From: Dreissena polymorpha
Taxonomy: Eukaryota; Mollusca; Bivalvia; Myida; Dreissenidae
DNA length: 64,000 nt
Assembly (NCBI RefSeq): GCF_020536995.1
Contig: NC_068362.1
Location: 107,208,689-107,272,688 of the forward strand
Reading direction: 5' to 3'
The number at the start of each line of letters is the position of its first letter. The first letter of the stretch is position 1. The notes under the pieces were generated by a model. It was not told where the DNA came from, made no database searches, and saw nothing but the letters and a program-made list of their open reading frames with translations. The position numbers and the translations under genes are program-made. This document shows positions 37,737 to 49,664 of the stretch, piece by piece.

Positions 37737-37988
37737 CTATAGTATACAATAAATATTTGTAAATATTTTTACTCGGGTAATCTGTGGATCGATGCCGAAG
37801 CAGAAACAGACGCGGCTGTTTTTGTTTGGAGAAAACAGTTTGTGTTTGGAAACATGGCTAGCACGATTTTGGTGCACCAAATCTTTTTCAGTTTTTTTGT
37901 CGTTCGGAAACTGGATAAGAATCACATTATTTTTTCCAGAACGTGATTTACAGCGAAAGGCCGCACAGATAACCATTTTCCCTATCAC
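37737..37988 (-). CDS. THAP-like zinc-finger exon (probably decayed)
   Basis: The minus-strand frame opens MIGKMVICAAFRCKSRSGK and continues IQFPNDKKTEKDL..QNRA and FSPNKNSRVC. This matches the THAP pattern: a C-x4-C at the start, an FP.D/N block, and a third cysteine about 46 residues on, in a 'P.K.SR.C' context. The expected final C-x2-H histidine is not in place and the usual tryptophan is absent, so the domain may be broken or the last part is spliced. THAP domains bind DNA in P and Kolobok transposases and in host regulators. A TGACGTCA palindrome lies about 100 bases upstream at 38,096-38,103 but is part of the inverted arm. Confidence 0.5.
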   Translation of the reverse strand: MIGKMVICAAFRCKSRSGKNNVILIQFPNDKKTEKDLVHQNRASHVSKHKLFSPNKNSRVCFCFGIDPQITRVKIFTNIYCIL

Positions 37989-38924
37989 TGTGAAAACAAT
38001 TTCACGAAAATATCAATACAAACAGAAAAAAATAAAACCCGAATTCTGATCTATCGCTTATCTTCTTAGCGGACGCGAAAATGCATGTTCAGCTCTGACG
38101 TCACACAACAGGGGAAAACAGAGGAGATAAGCGAATCAACGCTTTGCGAGTTACTATCATAAAAGTCAACAAAATCATCTTTTTCAGGTTAAACACAACA
38201 CGCAAACGTTATTTTCCCGATAATTTAATCATATTTCAATGTAATTACCGTTTAATATATTGACTTGGGATTTTCTTTAAAATTGACCTTTAAAAATATA
38301 ATATTGCAGTTTACCGAAAGGCTCGCGACAAGAATTAGTTGTTTCATACCTTTATTTGCTACAGCAATTTTTACAGTGATCAATTATTATTATTGTCTGT
38401 CTTCGGTTATGCTTTGCCTTCAATTGATAAAAAGCCGAGCTCATAAAAAGAATCGATAACTTTTTAAAATATACACATTATAACGCTCCGGCATCCATGT
38501 AGTTGACAGTTTTGCACGCGGAATAAATTGAGCACGATTACGAATAGTCCGCTCCCTTATCTGCTGCGGCCTTTGATAATGTCCAATTAACTGTCTTTCC
38601 GGCATCGCGGATGAATCAATAATATAACACACATCAGCATGTAAAACCAGTTGTTCGAAAGTGAAATTCAAGCTTTTCTTGCTGAATAATGTTATAAAGT
38701 TAATTAATAAAATTGTCGTTAATTAGTTGAATTCATATTGACTTTGTTATTTAGCTTCATACAGCACAATTGTAATTCGGCCTGCGGCCTCAGGCCAATA
38801 CGGCTGTCTAAATACAATTTTAACATTCAATCAATACAACTAATATAAGTGTGGGTTTCAATTAATTAAAATTCGTTTATATCGATATGAACATGTGCCT
38901 CGGACAAACAGTTTGACTTTTAAA

Positions 38925-39150
38925 GGGACTGGTTAACAGATTTTCGAGTTTTAAAAAATATCATTACATTAATTGGCTTAAAACAAAATATTTGAAATAG
39001 TTTTAAATAATAATAATAACAAAGCAAAAGTAATAATAGGAAAATTTGCCTGCTCTGGGAATCGATCCCTTAACCTCTACAAGCAAAAGCTGACTGCACC
39101 ACGCAGGTTTTTAAAACTATTTCATTGTTAGAATTCTGAATAATGGTTTT
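38925..39150 (-). mobile_element. tRNA-derived SINE-like repeat (minus strand)
   Basis: Reading the minus strand, GCGTGGTGCAGTCAGCTTTT serves as an A box and GGTTAAGGGATCGATTCCC as a B box, about 30 bases apart, as in tRNA-derived SINEs. The + strand start TTTTAAAGGGACTGGTTAAC resembles the TTAAAGGG tip of the element at 17,407, so the two may be related. Length and ends are uncertain. Confidence 0.55.
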
Positions 39151-39388
39151 GTTAAAGAATCGATAGGAATTCTTTTTTATTTCGATTGATAACCATTGAT
39201 AACATTATAGATATGTTTCACCTTTGTCTTTTTCAGAAGATTTTTTTGCATGTTTAAATATGATACATAAATGTTTTTTTACTATGTCGTTATTATGAAA
39301 AAAAAAGTCATTTTGTCAGACGGTGTACACGTCAAATTCATTATTTTCGTAACCGTTATACATTAAAAACGATTGTGTCAATTTGCAG

Positions 39389-41537
39389 ATACAGCAAGCT
39401 CGGTCAGATCAGAATTTCCGATCTGTATTGTACTTAACAACGCAGATCCAGCCCAATGTGCAGACACTCCCCCAGAACTGCCCAGCATAACAGACATTTT
39501 CTTTAAACGTGTCACATGTTCCTCAACCTGTCTACACAGTCTGTTCAGCACGCTGTTGGCACTCAATCAGTACGTGGAGTGTACGCTAAAGTGTGTCATA
39601 ACATCGTGTGTAGAGGGATCAGATATATGTACAAAAGCAGTCATAGGGACGAATTCAGGCGTTCAATTTCACATGCATTCTATAAAGAATGACAGTCCCG
39701 GTCTATGGGAGGCTCTTCATGGTCTGAATATCATCAGTCTTAGCCTGGATGGCTATAAAGATAATGGATTTCGTTTTAATCATACAGAACTGTTCTGGAA
39801 GTTTCTTTCATCGCTCACACATCTGGAAAGTCTTAGTCTTAAGGTTTGTGACATTCCCAGTCTGTGCAAGGCCCTCCATGGTATGAATATCGATTATCTG
39901 AGTCTGAGATTGAGTGATAAGTTTCAAGATTTGAAAAAAAACGATTTAGATTTATTGTCGAAGTCTCTATTGTCGCTTATACGGATGAAAACGCTTAAAA
40001 TTAAAACGCCTGGAGAAGACTTTCCCGGTCTGTGGGAGGCTCTCCGTGGTTTGAATATCACGAGTCTTAGTCTGAGTAGTTGGGAGACTTACGGGTTGAT
40101 TGTGAATCATGTAGAGTCGTTGTCGGAGTGTGTAACTTCCTAAAACATCTGACAACACTTAGTATTTCTGTGCGTGGATACAATCCCCTACTGTGGGAAG
40201 CTCTCCGTGGTCTGAATATCGAGAGTCTGAGTCTGAAATTTACCAGCGGAGATTTGACAGTGGCTCATGGAGAGTCTTTATTGCAGTCTCTTTCATCTCT
40301 CACACAGCTGAAATCGCTCAGTATTAATGCTTTTGGAGACGTCACCGGTCTGTGGAAGGCTTTCCGTTTTTTGAATATCAAGCATCTGAGTCTTGATATT
40401 AGGAAAGTGAAACATGTAGAGACGTCGTCAAAGTCTCTATCATCACTTGCAAAACTGGAAACGCTTAGTATACGTGTTTCAAGAAAGAGTCCCGGTCTGT
40501 TGGAGGCCCTCTGTGGTCTTAATATCAAGAGTTTGAGACTGTTTCTAATGGACCGGGAAATGTGTTCGGGAGTGAATCATGAAGAGTCGTCGTCACAGTA
40601 TCTATTATCGCTCAACCTGCTGGAAACGCTGAGTATTGATGTAGAGTATGACATTCCAAATCTTTGGAATGCTCTCCATGGTCTGAATATCAAAAGTTTG
40701 AGTCTGACGCTAAGTAACCGGGCTGGTCGTGTGAGAGTGAATAATGAAGAGTCGTCGTCGCAGAATCTAGTATCACTCAACCAGCTGGAAACGCTGACTA
40801 TTAATGTGTATTATGGCATTCCAAATATTTGGAATGCTCTTCATGGTCTGAATATCACGTCTTTGAGTCTGAACGTTAGGAATGGTTGGACTCATATAGA
40901 ATCGATATCGCAGGCTCTAGTGTCGTTCACAAAGATGGAAACACTCAGTTTGTCTCCGGACATCTACGTTCGGTGGGAAGTTCTCCGTGGACTGAATATA
41001 AAGAGTTTGAGTCTGGATTTTTGGCATTTGCCAAAACACATACTACATAAAAAAAAAACAGTAGAGTTTGTGTCGCAAGTCTTATCATCGCTTTCACGGC
41101 TGGAAACGCTAAGCATTAGTGTGGATGAAGACAGTCCCGGTCTGTGGGAGGCTCTCTTTGGTCTGAATATCAAGAGCCTGAGTTTGAGTGGTGGGCGGAG
41201 TGGATTTTTGATAGTGAATCATGTTGAGTCGTTGTCGCAGTGTCTAGCATCGCTCAAAGTTAAACTGGAAAAAGTTAGTATATGTGATTTAGAAGAGAGA
41301 CTTGGTTTGTGGGAGGCTCTCTGTGGTTTAAATATCAAAACACTTAATCTGAGTGGCTTTTATAAGGTGTATAATGTTGAGCTGTTGTCGAATTCTCTAT
41401 CATCGCTCACACAACTTAAGACACTAAGTATTATAGTACAAAAAGACACTCCCGGTCTTTGGGAGGCGCTCAGTAGTCTAAATATCAAGAGTCTTATTGT
41501 CAGTGATAAAGTGAATGGTTTACGAGTAAAACATTGA
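39389..41537 (+). CDS. NLR-like receptor exon 5: leucine-rich repeat domain (frame broken)
   Basis: The exon enters in phase 1 after ATTTGCAG and starts with a cysteine-containing linker (PICIVLNNADPAQCADTPPE, FFKRVTCSSTCLHSLF). Then follow 12 copies of a unit of the form LWEAL.GLNI.SLSL...VESLSQSLSSL..LETLSI.V..D.PG, 142-171 bp each; every unit holds two LRR strands. Read from exon 1, the frame stops at 40,141-40,143, giving a predicted 1,179-residue protein with only three LRR units. The other units continue from about 40,144 in a second frame to a stop at 41,535. This fits a single indel near 40,135-40,143 in an otherwise clean exon. It may be a real mutation or an assembly error. LRRs of NLRs sense ligand or hold the motor off. 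Confidence 0.88.
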
Positions 41538-41740
41538 TCAAAGGCACTGTCATATCTCACACGCGTTGTGTAAGTGCGTCGGTAGACAGTCACGATCTGC
41601 AAGAGTTTCTTCGTGGTCTGAATATCAAGAGTCTGTGTCTGGGAAGTAAGTGGAACAGTTTGAGAGTGAATCGTGATGAGTCGTTGCTGCAGTCTCTTTG
41701 ATCGCTCATACAGATGGAAACGCTTACAATATATTTATAA
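41538..41740 (+). pseudogene. decayed last LRR unit
   Basis: Beyond the stop a thirteenth unit is still readable (EFLRGLNIKSLCLG, then LRVNRDESLLQSL and a METLTI strand), interrupted by several stops. The original receptor was therefore longer, or this is a duplicated repeat left behind after unequal exchange. Confidence 0.75.
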
Positions 41741-42574
41741 ATATGTCGACTAACGGATATCTAAATCATTGACTTTTTGACTTTTACTGTTATCAATTAC
41801 ATTCATCGGAATTGTGAGACCTATTCAACACGATGTCTGAATTCATTCAGAAAGTTGAAAGTAGGTTGAAATTCGGTCTTTCTCCTTTCAATCAAAATAA
41901 GTATACCCCACTGTAAGAATACACTGACATCCAACAGTTACTAGAAAACGGAATATGTGTGAATATGTGTGTGCTGTTAATGACCATGACAGCGTTGATG
42001 GAAAGGAGTAAAATGAGTTCTTTCGTAACATTCATCTGGACGCCATCAAACAAATTTCAATGTGACTTCAGAATATACCAGCTTTGAGCTCATGAATCAA
42101 TGCATGCGGCCTTCATGACGTTGATGATATAAACGCATGCATTACGAATACAGGAAACACTATAATAATATAAGTCGACGGATGAAATTGTTTATGTCAA
42201 ACATTGCATTACAAAGTATTAATATTTTATCAGTGTTAAAGTTCAACGTGTTAGGTATCATATCTCTTTTTTGCTAACATGATCTAAGTCTGATTTATGG
42301 TTTGTCTAACAGGCTAGTAAATGATAACTATTTGTGTTATGTATTCCACTAATGATTTTAAGAAATACATTTTAGTAATAAATGTAATACTTACAAAATC
42401 ATCACAGTTCATTCTTAAATAGTAAATTTAAATGACATCGTAGTCATTTATATAGATCAAAGAACAATCTGACTTCACGTTTGCTATTTCAGCACGAGTA
42501 ATATGTTGCAAACACAAATATCTTAACAAAATAATTCATTATTTCTATAGTTTACTTTTTTAAATGTTAGTTAA
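41741..42574. other. 3' flank of the NLR-like gene
   Basis: No gene is seen. An AATAAATG at about 42,378 is a possible poly(A) signal, but AATAAA is common in such AT-rich DNA. Confidence 0.35.
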
Positions 42575-43175
42575 AGAGGAATCAGACTGCGCGTCATATT
42601 AGAATTCATCATATACTACTATGGATTTTTTTTTTGGCTTTATAAAAACAGCGTGTTGGGCTCGTTGTCATTATATATGCCAATATGTGTTACATATAGA
42701 ATACGAACCGTTGGTTAAGTTTAAATTCTTCATTTACTTATACATGTTTGTGTTATTTTGGCTATAGAAATCAAACTGCGTGTCATGTAAGAACTCACCA
42801 CATACTATAATGTGTTAATTGACTATATGTCAATCAAACTGCGTTAAAGAACTCATTATATACTATTATGTGTTAAATTGCTATATCAATCACACCGTGT
42901 GTCCACTTTGGTATTTATAATATATAAGTATGCTTGTATTGGCTTTTGAAATCAAATCGTATGTCATGTTACAATTCATTTTATACTATCAAACGTTCGT
43001 TTGGATATAGAATTAACCGCGTGTCGTGTTAGAAATCATCGTACAGCACTATTTATCAATTGTGCTATAGAAAAAAAAGCGTGTTGTGTTAGAATTCATC
43101 ATTTCAAACATGTTCATTTGGCTATAGATATCAAATTGCATGTCACGTAAGACTTCATCATAAAGCATTATGTGT
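42575..43175 (+). repeat. decayed ~60-bp tandem repeat, about 8-10 units
   Basis: Variants of GCGTGTCATGTTAGAATTCATCATATACTA recur at about 42,588, 42,780, 42,842, 42,900, 42,960, 43,019, 43,079 and 43,138, mostly 59-62 bases apart, each preceded by (G)GCTATAGA.ATCAAA. Divergence between units is high, so the array is old. Confidence 0.75.
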
Positions 43176-43540
43176 AAAGTGTGGGGTTAAAAACACTAAA
43201 TGCTTTGGATTGACCAATCGAGACAAGTGCCCACAAATCTATTCACGGTTTTTGCTAGTTGTGTATGTGATCGCCTTATCAATTACATGTGTCACATCGT
43301 TCAACAAATGGCTCTTAGCAAATTTACAAATAAGACATGCTATATATTTCTATCTGCTGATGAACACTGTGCTAATACTATAATGAAATAAATGTTCTTC
43401 TTTCTGATTTGTATGATAATTACGATAAAACAATAAAATTAAATTTTGCAGATGAGTTGTTGTTTATCTTTTTTTGACATGATTATTGATGGCTGTGGTC
43501 ACATTGATTGCGATATATGACAGTTGTTAAAAGACAGGTT
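43176..43540. other. no recognised feature
   Basis: Spacer between two tandem repeats. A 63-codon open frame at 43,200-43,391 shows no motif. Confidence 0.4.
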
Positions 43541-43745
43541 TATTATGATATAGATGATTACGATGATGATGACGATGACGATGATGATGATGATGATAAT
43601 GATGATGATGATGATAATTATGTTGATGATTATGATGGCGATGGTGATGATGGCGATGATGATGATGATGATGTCGATGATGATGATGATAATGATGATG
43701 ATGAAGAAGAAGAAGAAGAAGATGATGATGATGATGATGATGATT

Positions 43746-43841
<96 letters not shown>

Positions 43842-43856
43842 ATGATGATGCTGATA

Positions 43857-43926
<70 letters not shown>

Positions 43927-44003
43927 CGATGAGGAGGAGGAGGAGGAGAAGGAGGATGGTTTTGATGAGAAAGATGAAGACGATTACGATGATTATGATT
44001 TTT
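43541..44003 (+). repeat. (GAT)n trinucleotide tract, about 460 bp
   Basis: Near-pure GAT/ATG triplets with GAA/GAG patches at about 43,703-43,720 and 43,931-43,955. All three + frames and the minus strand stay open through it (Asp-, Met- and His-rich), which is a repeat artefact. Confidence 0.95.
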
Positions 44004-44442
44004 AATTTTACCTCGATGGAACTTACCTGAAGGAGGCATAGTAGACCGAAAAAAAAAATTATGGTAATGTTGATAATTTTGATGGTGATGATGCGGATGC
44101 TGCTGCTGATGATGATGCCTATGGCACAACAAAGACGCTTACAACAAAATTACAACCATTATCAAAGTTGCTTATTGTCAAGAAGTAGGTTGTTTCCTAG
44201 CATTATTCACCACAGCAGTACACACAAGGGCTGTCCCAGAATATCGCAAACAAATTGCATAGCTCTGTTATTGCGTGCATGATGTTGTGTTTATATTAAC
44301 TGATATATCATGTAGAAAATGAACTAAAGAAACTATTCTCTAACGATAATTGCTAAGTAATAAATCAACATGGATACCATGGACCGACGCATGTAGCATT
44401 CGTGAAGTTAATATTTATAGTTCAAATTATTTATATTACTTA
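44004..44442. other. no recognised feature
   Basis: Spacer with a few more GAT/CTG triplets at its start; nothing else is recognised. Confidence 0.4.
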
Positions 44443-45345
44443 GAGGTTAATACCTCGTTGCATGAGGGCCGTAGGCCTGAGGGCGATTATTCACTCCAGG
44501 GCCGATTATCACTTCTGGCCATCAAGCAATGATGGTATTAACGTCTTTTATACTTAATCCCCGTTAACTGTATTATTTAATCACGATACATGTTACATAC
44601 CATCCTATTTGTTCCTTCACGAAAATATATTTCAGAACCAGCATTCCGTTCTAATATTTTCATTCAATTGATTACGCAATAAATGACTTATCTACCTTAA
44701 ATGACGTAATTTCTGTGACGAACACACAAGCTTAAGCTTGACTATCTAGATTCAAACAACAGCTCAGACGTTTTGGTTTATTTAACAGTAAAATATATAT
44801 TTTAAAAAGTATCAAACGTATCCAAAACGCATAACGGATTGTTTGTTTGTAATTTATAATTGGAAACATGAGGAGGAATTAAAGAAATTATTCCGAGCAG
44901 TCATTCGATTTCGTGAAACGTTTAAAAAAAACGTAGTTTAAAATAAATTATTGGGTGGAAAAACTGAAAATTGAAGTGTATATCGTTGTAATTTTATTAT
45001 TAGAAGCAGTGGATTAAAATTGTTATTGAGGTAAGATTGTCGTTTACTAAATTTTGATGTTGGATGACTCCTGTTTAACTTAAAGCTCAAATAGTGACAT
45101 CAATCTAATCTACAGTCTACAGTTTTAGGTGCAATCGATATTTTGTATCATTCTTATTATTTGCTACGTCTAAACAACTTTTTTTATATTATTTCGTTGA
45201 TTTGTGGCGTAATTTTATTAATCACCGTTGGAAAAAAAATGAATATGGACGCCATTTTGTTTTGTTGACGTTGCCGGGGCCGTTTATCGATTATCAACAT
45301 TTGGCCCTGCAGGGCCAAACGAGATAATCACCTTGCTTTGACCGA
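44443..45345. mobile_element. palindrome-rich repeat, possibly one ~0.9-kb element
   Basis: At 44,443-44,456 GAGGTTAATACCTC is self-complementary, and GTTAATACC..C.TTGC returns inverted at about 44,526-44,542, giving a hairpin of about 100 bases around GGCCGTAGGCC. At 45,300-45,319 there is a perfect 20-base palindrome centred on CCCTGCAGGG, flanked by GATTATCA and, inverted, GATAATCA. Both ends share GGCC and GATTATC motifs, so they may be the two ends of one non-autonomous element. Confidence 0.4.
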
Positions 45346-47430
45346 CAATCATATGCATTCGAGTCAATTTTGTTACTTTATGTATTAACATATATGTATT
45401 AAATAGATTTACTATATGATACCTAACATCACGTTAGAGCAGCGCTTAGCACGAGAGCAATTTTAAACAACTTTAACTGTTGACAAATGAAAGTGGAACG
45501 TACACAGAATCAGTGGCGCAGAAGATGATCATTGAGTTATGTTTTAGTCCAAATAGACATTCACACATGCTTCATATTCAATACCATTAATATAAAAATA
45601 TAAAACAATGTTACCGACAGGTGAATAAATGACCAATACAATTTACAGCCGTATGGAGCGATTATCAGAGACTTAAAAGGCCGAATTGTGAGCACCGACA
45701 CCGATCCGACATAATTTGATAATGAGGTAAATCAATACGGCTGTCGATCAGTACAGTTCGCATAAAATGATGATCACGTTGGAAAAAACGTTGGTAACCG
45801 CCATTTAAACGGTGGTGATCTCATTACAATGTGCGTTATTATGTATCTATGGTCTACAGTATTCTGCGAGAGCCATCGTACTATTTCAATTTTAAACTGT
45901 ATATTTGAGATATTTATATTTTTCCCTAATCTGGAGATTTACTAAATTATAAGGTGACACAAAATAATCGCAACAGACGCATATATCAAACTCAAATTGG
46001 CTTAATAAACACCAATTATCAAATGTGTCAGAAACTAAGATCTGGGTCAGCCATTTAAAGTGTTCTACAACACCACAATGTTTAATGTCAAAAAGGATTA
46101 TGTAATAATTATTAACAATATTTATGAATACAAATGTTCATTGACTTGACTTAGCACTGCCTTGGCCTAAATGATCATTATGATCATCATCAAGGTTCAT
46201 AAGGTACATAACTCATGATTCAGTGAATTGCTGCGCCTGATGATTGAATGTTGCACATTACAACTACATGGCGAAAACACATTTCAGATTTCAATTCAAT
46301 CGCTTCAGCCATGTATTATAAATGTGTTCCAGACACTAATAGCATTTTATAAGAAAAAGTCAAGTGGTTAAGTCAAGTGCAAAAAAAATCCGGAATGAAT
46401 CAATGCATGTTGAAATTGTATGTAAAAAACTTCTATTCAATATGATGGAATATTTCAAGTTTCAATTCAGCGCTTGGAAAATGAACAAGTTACAGTTTAC
46501 TCATGGAGCTTTTAACATTACATTTGGCACCCATATCAATGGGTAAATAAAGAGGTCATCACTGTTGAATTAGCAGATCACGTCCCATGAAAATTGTGTC
46601 CTTCACCTCTTTAGTCCAACCTGTCACCTTAGTATAGCGGTAGCCTTGTTATAGCGGCGGTCAGATTAGATCCCCCCGATGCAAATCATTTTTCTAGATT
46701 ACACCTGAGTATAACGATCATCATGCTTTAGCGACCAAAGGCTAGAATATTTTACCCTGAAAACAGTTTTCACCTGAGCTAAGTGGTTACGATGTAGTCA
46801 TAGCGAGTCGCGAAAAGAAAACACTTAAGTCAATTTGTGTTGTTGTATCTGACTTCAGTCATCAAAGCGCCGATTGTGCAACTTTTTGCCGCTTAAAGCC
46901 TCAAATAACGGTAACTTCCTTTGCAGTGATAAATACGGTCTACTGTGAGAAAACAAAAATAGGTTGTTGAGGTTTGTTTTACGTTTTTAGCGGTCGCATG
47001 CAAAACGCTATAGCATGAGCGCATGACAAAATGAACATACCTTTAGTGCTGTAATATAGTATACAAAACTCAGCCAGCGAGTGTTGTTATTAACAGGCTA
47101 TGAACGGATTTGTAATCGTCTTTTCTGGTAAGATATACATTGAATAGCAGCTTTGCTTTAATAACAGATTTTTATATATATTAAGAATGAGTGTATGTGG
47201 TTTGATCATAGATGTCGAAAAAAGTTTCCTTACTTAAGGTAAATTGTGCTAAGCTTTGGTGTTTCTTTTAATTAAAATGGGAAAGGCTTGCGTCGATCAG
47301 AGTGGGGCTTTTATACCAGCAATAGATACAAAGATGAAAAATTCCAACAGCAAGGAAAGAGAGTTACCTTCCAAATAATTCTATTTTCCTGCTCCAACTA
47401 CTGAGTGTTCTGGTGTTCATCCTTAGAACG
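45346..47430. other. no recognised gene
   Basis: Spacer. Near 46,630-46,810 TATAGCGG-like phrases repeat loosely. The open frame at 46,364-46,546 shows no family motif. Confidence 0.45.
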
Positions 47431-48530
47431 GCTTAATTGAATGAACGTTGTAGACCCGCATCTCTGTGACAAAGAAGTCGTCTTCCGAAAGGAAAAGTCG
47501 TGCTCGGATCAGATCGCAACCTTTGCATCATTCTGGAACTGTCAAATTCATCGACTATCAGAAAGAAATTGACAGCGTTTACCGGAAGTTCATCAATATC
47601 AGCAGGACGTTTCTTGAAGAGATGACCTTCATAATTATTTATGTCAGACATGCCACCGACGCATTTGAAATAAGAATTGCATTTACACAAAGCTGCTTAC
47701 TCTCACATTTTCTGGTGGTAATAAAATGCGTTATGATGACCTCAAAGGTTCAGAAGCAAAACGAAATTGTGTGCACACTTTGGAAGCTGTTTAACGACCT
47801 GTACCAACGAGCTGGCTCTTCTCTCACACTCTTAACAACAGATGCAGGAAATGGCCTACATCCATGCAGTTCAGCTACATTGGGCCTCACATTGAACAGA
47901 AGAAAAGGCAAAATCATCTAACGACACACCAATCATAGCCGAGGGAAAATCGCTGGTAAGCTCTAAAGCATCCTGGACAAACATTAATAAAATGATGCAG
48001 ACGTTCGAACTCATATTGGTAAAGCACGAAAAACCTACTTACTTAGCTTAAAAACATATGGGGACCCAGCGTGATAGGCATCAACTTCACGCTGAAGCTC
48101 TTCAATACCATTGTAAAGCCAGTACTGCATTAGGAAGCAGAGACTTGAAGTCAATCCAGTGCTTCATCAACACCTGCCTCAGGAAGATCCATAAGAGCCC
48201 CCCTGGCCAGAAAAAAACAACAACGAAGCTTTATGAGAAATAAATAACAACGCAGCCCATTGAAGAAGTCATCCTTCAAAGACGTTGGTGATTGAAAGGC
48301 TACAGCCTTCGCAAGCATACATAGAAAACAATAAGGTAATATCTAGCAAGGAGCTTCCAATTGAAGATGAAGTGACGGCGGCCTAGAAATCTCTAGATGC
48401 GTAAAACGAGCAGATGGTGAAGATGTGGGGACAGCGCGAGACTCACTTAGAACCGCAACGACTGGAGGAAGCTTTCAGCGGCCTATGTTTCAGACAAGAT
48501 CAAATCGAGGGGTGAAAGCGAACCAGCTCT
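47431..48530 (+). mobile_element. decayed RTE-type LINE, reverse transcriptase remnant
   Basis: Fragments follow the order of an RTE-clade ORF: KFIDYQKEIDSVYRKF (cf. FIDYEKAFDSVDR, 47,550 on), DAFEIR..FTQSCLLSHFL (cf. DAFEIRTGVRQGCLLSPFL, about 47,655), a LFNDLYQRAGSSLTLLTT stretch where FADDLALLSHT is expected, IGKARKTYL (about 48,015), a CFINTCLRKIHK block (48,160), IEEVILQRRW (about 48,255) and a worn GGLCSR-like end near 48,480. The YADD/FADD catalytic box is lost, and frame changes and stops are frequent, so this is an old, dead copy. Confidence 0.75.
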
Positions 48531-49664
48531 ACGTGCATTTTTCTAAATTTTACAGGCGGTTAAAACTGTATCAAATTGAAACTTCAAACAATGAAGGCTT
48601 TATAATTTCAAGTTTGATAAAGAATAGTCTATTCTAATCACATTTAAAAAAAAATGAATTTCTAAAAAAAAAGTTATTTGAAAAATGTCATTTAGACCCT
48701 TTCCGCACTGTAATTTCACATATTTTTACTCGGCGTTAAGAGCGAAACAGTTTTAAGTGATTGTTAACTTACTTAAATGATCAGTTAACAGTATTAATTT
48801 CCTATAAAAAAAACTTGTTCAATTTTGTAAATAGTTATGTTGTAAAATATTGGCACTTAGAAACTTTTCGCACTGAAAGAAATACTTGGTTCAAATTTTT
48901 TGCTCAGAGTACAAAAGTCCTAAGCGACATTCAGTAAAATGAAAAAGTATATAACTTCTCACTTTATGACATATATTTAAAATCAATACTCGTAGCATTG
49001 TGTTTAATTTTTTTAACTATATTTGAAAAAAAGTTTCTTATATAACCATTTTGCTCTAAACAGATAGCATAAATATATTGTTCTTATATCATCTAATAAT
49101 GCTTTATAATAATATATCTCAATCGATTATATTTTATTTATTATAGATATTGTTTGAAGTTGTTTTCTTCGAAACATTTAGATTTAAAAAAGAATTCTTT
49201 TAAATATTCACAAAAGTATTATTTTAAATATCTCAAACACGGAATGTTTTTGGTTTGAATTTACAAGATATACTTAATAATAATAATGTGTTGTTGTGTT
49301 TCCAACATGTAACAAGTTAGAAAAGGTGCATTGTTGAAGCTTACGTGAAAGACCAATTTTTAATTCCTATCTGAAACTTTTTATTGGAAGTTAAGGTTGA
49401 GTTTTTCATGATTTTTGAGGAATTCTATAATTATTTGTGATGTTAATTTATGCTGTGGCAGATATTAGGCGTATTTTTTAGACGTAAGTCATGTCATTAT
49501 ACAACAAAATTTATAGCAAAGTAATTAACAATTTTATATATTTAACAATTAACATCATATATATTAGTTTAGTACATACTTAATTTTACATACAGTGAAT
49601 GTGGTATGCATTGACCTTTTTATAGAAAGTACAAGCTCAAAAGTCAACAACAACATCAACCATG
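48531..49664. other. no recognised gene
   Basis: Very AT-rich spacer with long A/T runs; nothing assignable. Confidence 0.5.

Larger units (their letters stand above)
35138..38830 (-). mobile_element. putative DNA transposon with long diverged inverted arms inside intron 4
   Basis: Three separate segments on the left recur in inverted orientation, in mirrored order, on the right. They are TTTATTAATTAACTTTATAA (about 35,142 and 38,692-38,713), TTTAAAGGTCAATTTTAA (about 35,364 and 38,280) and TGTGACGTCAGAGCTG (about 35,538 and 38,090-38,106). The distance between the last two is about 170 bases on the left and 185 on the right. Outside these, both sides hold GGCC-rich CCGATACGG/CCAATACGG motifs. 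This suggests an old element of about 3.6 kb with long terminal inverted repeats. The interior carries minus-strand coding traces, including a THAP-like exon. The superfamily is not clear; P and Kolobok elements use THAP domains. Confidence 0.45.

Noticed and set aside
40265-41602. several minus-strand frames across the LRR exon
   Set aside because: They are shadows of the repeated LRR coding sequence, recurring with the same period.
43508-44132. Asp-rich, Met-rich and His-rich frames on both strands
   Set aside because: A by-product of a (GAT)n tract. An aspartate-rich protein gene is conceivable in a mollusc, but no signal peptide or flanking coding sequence supports it.
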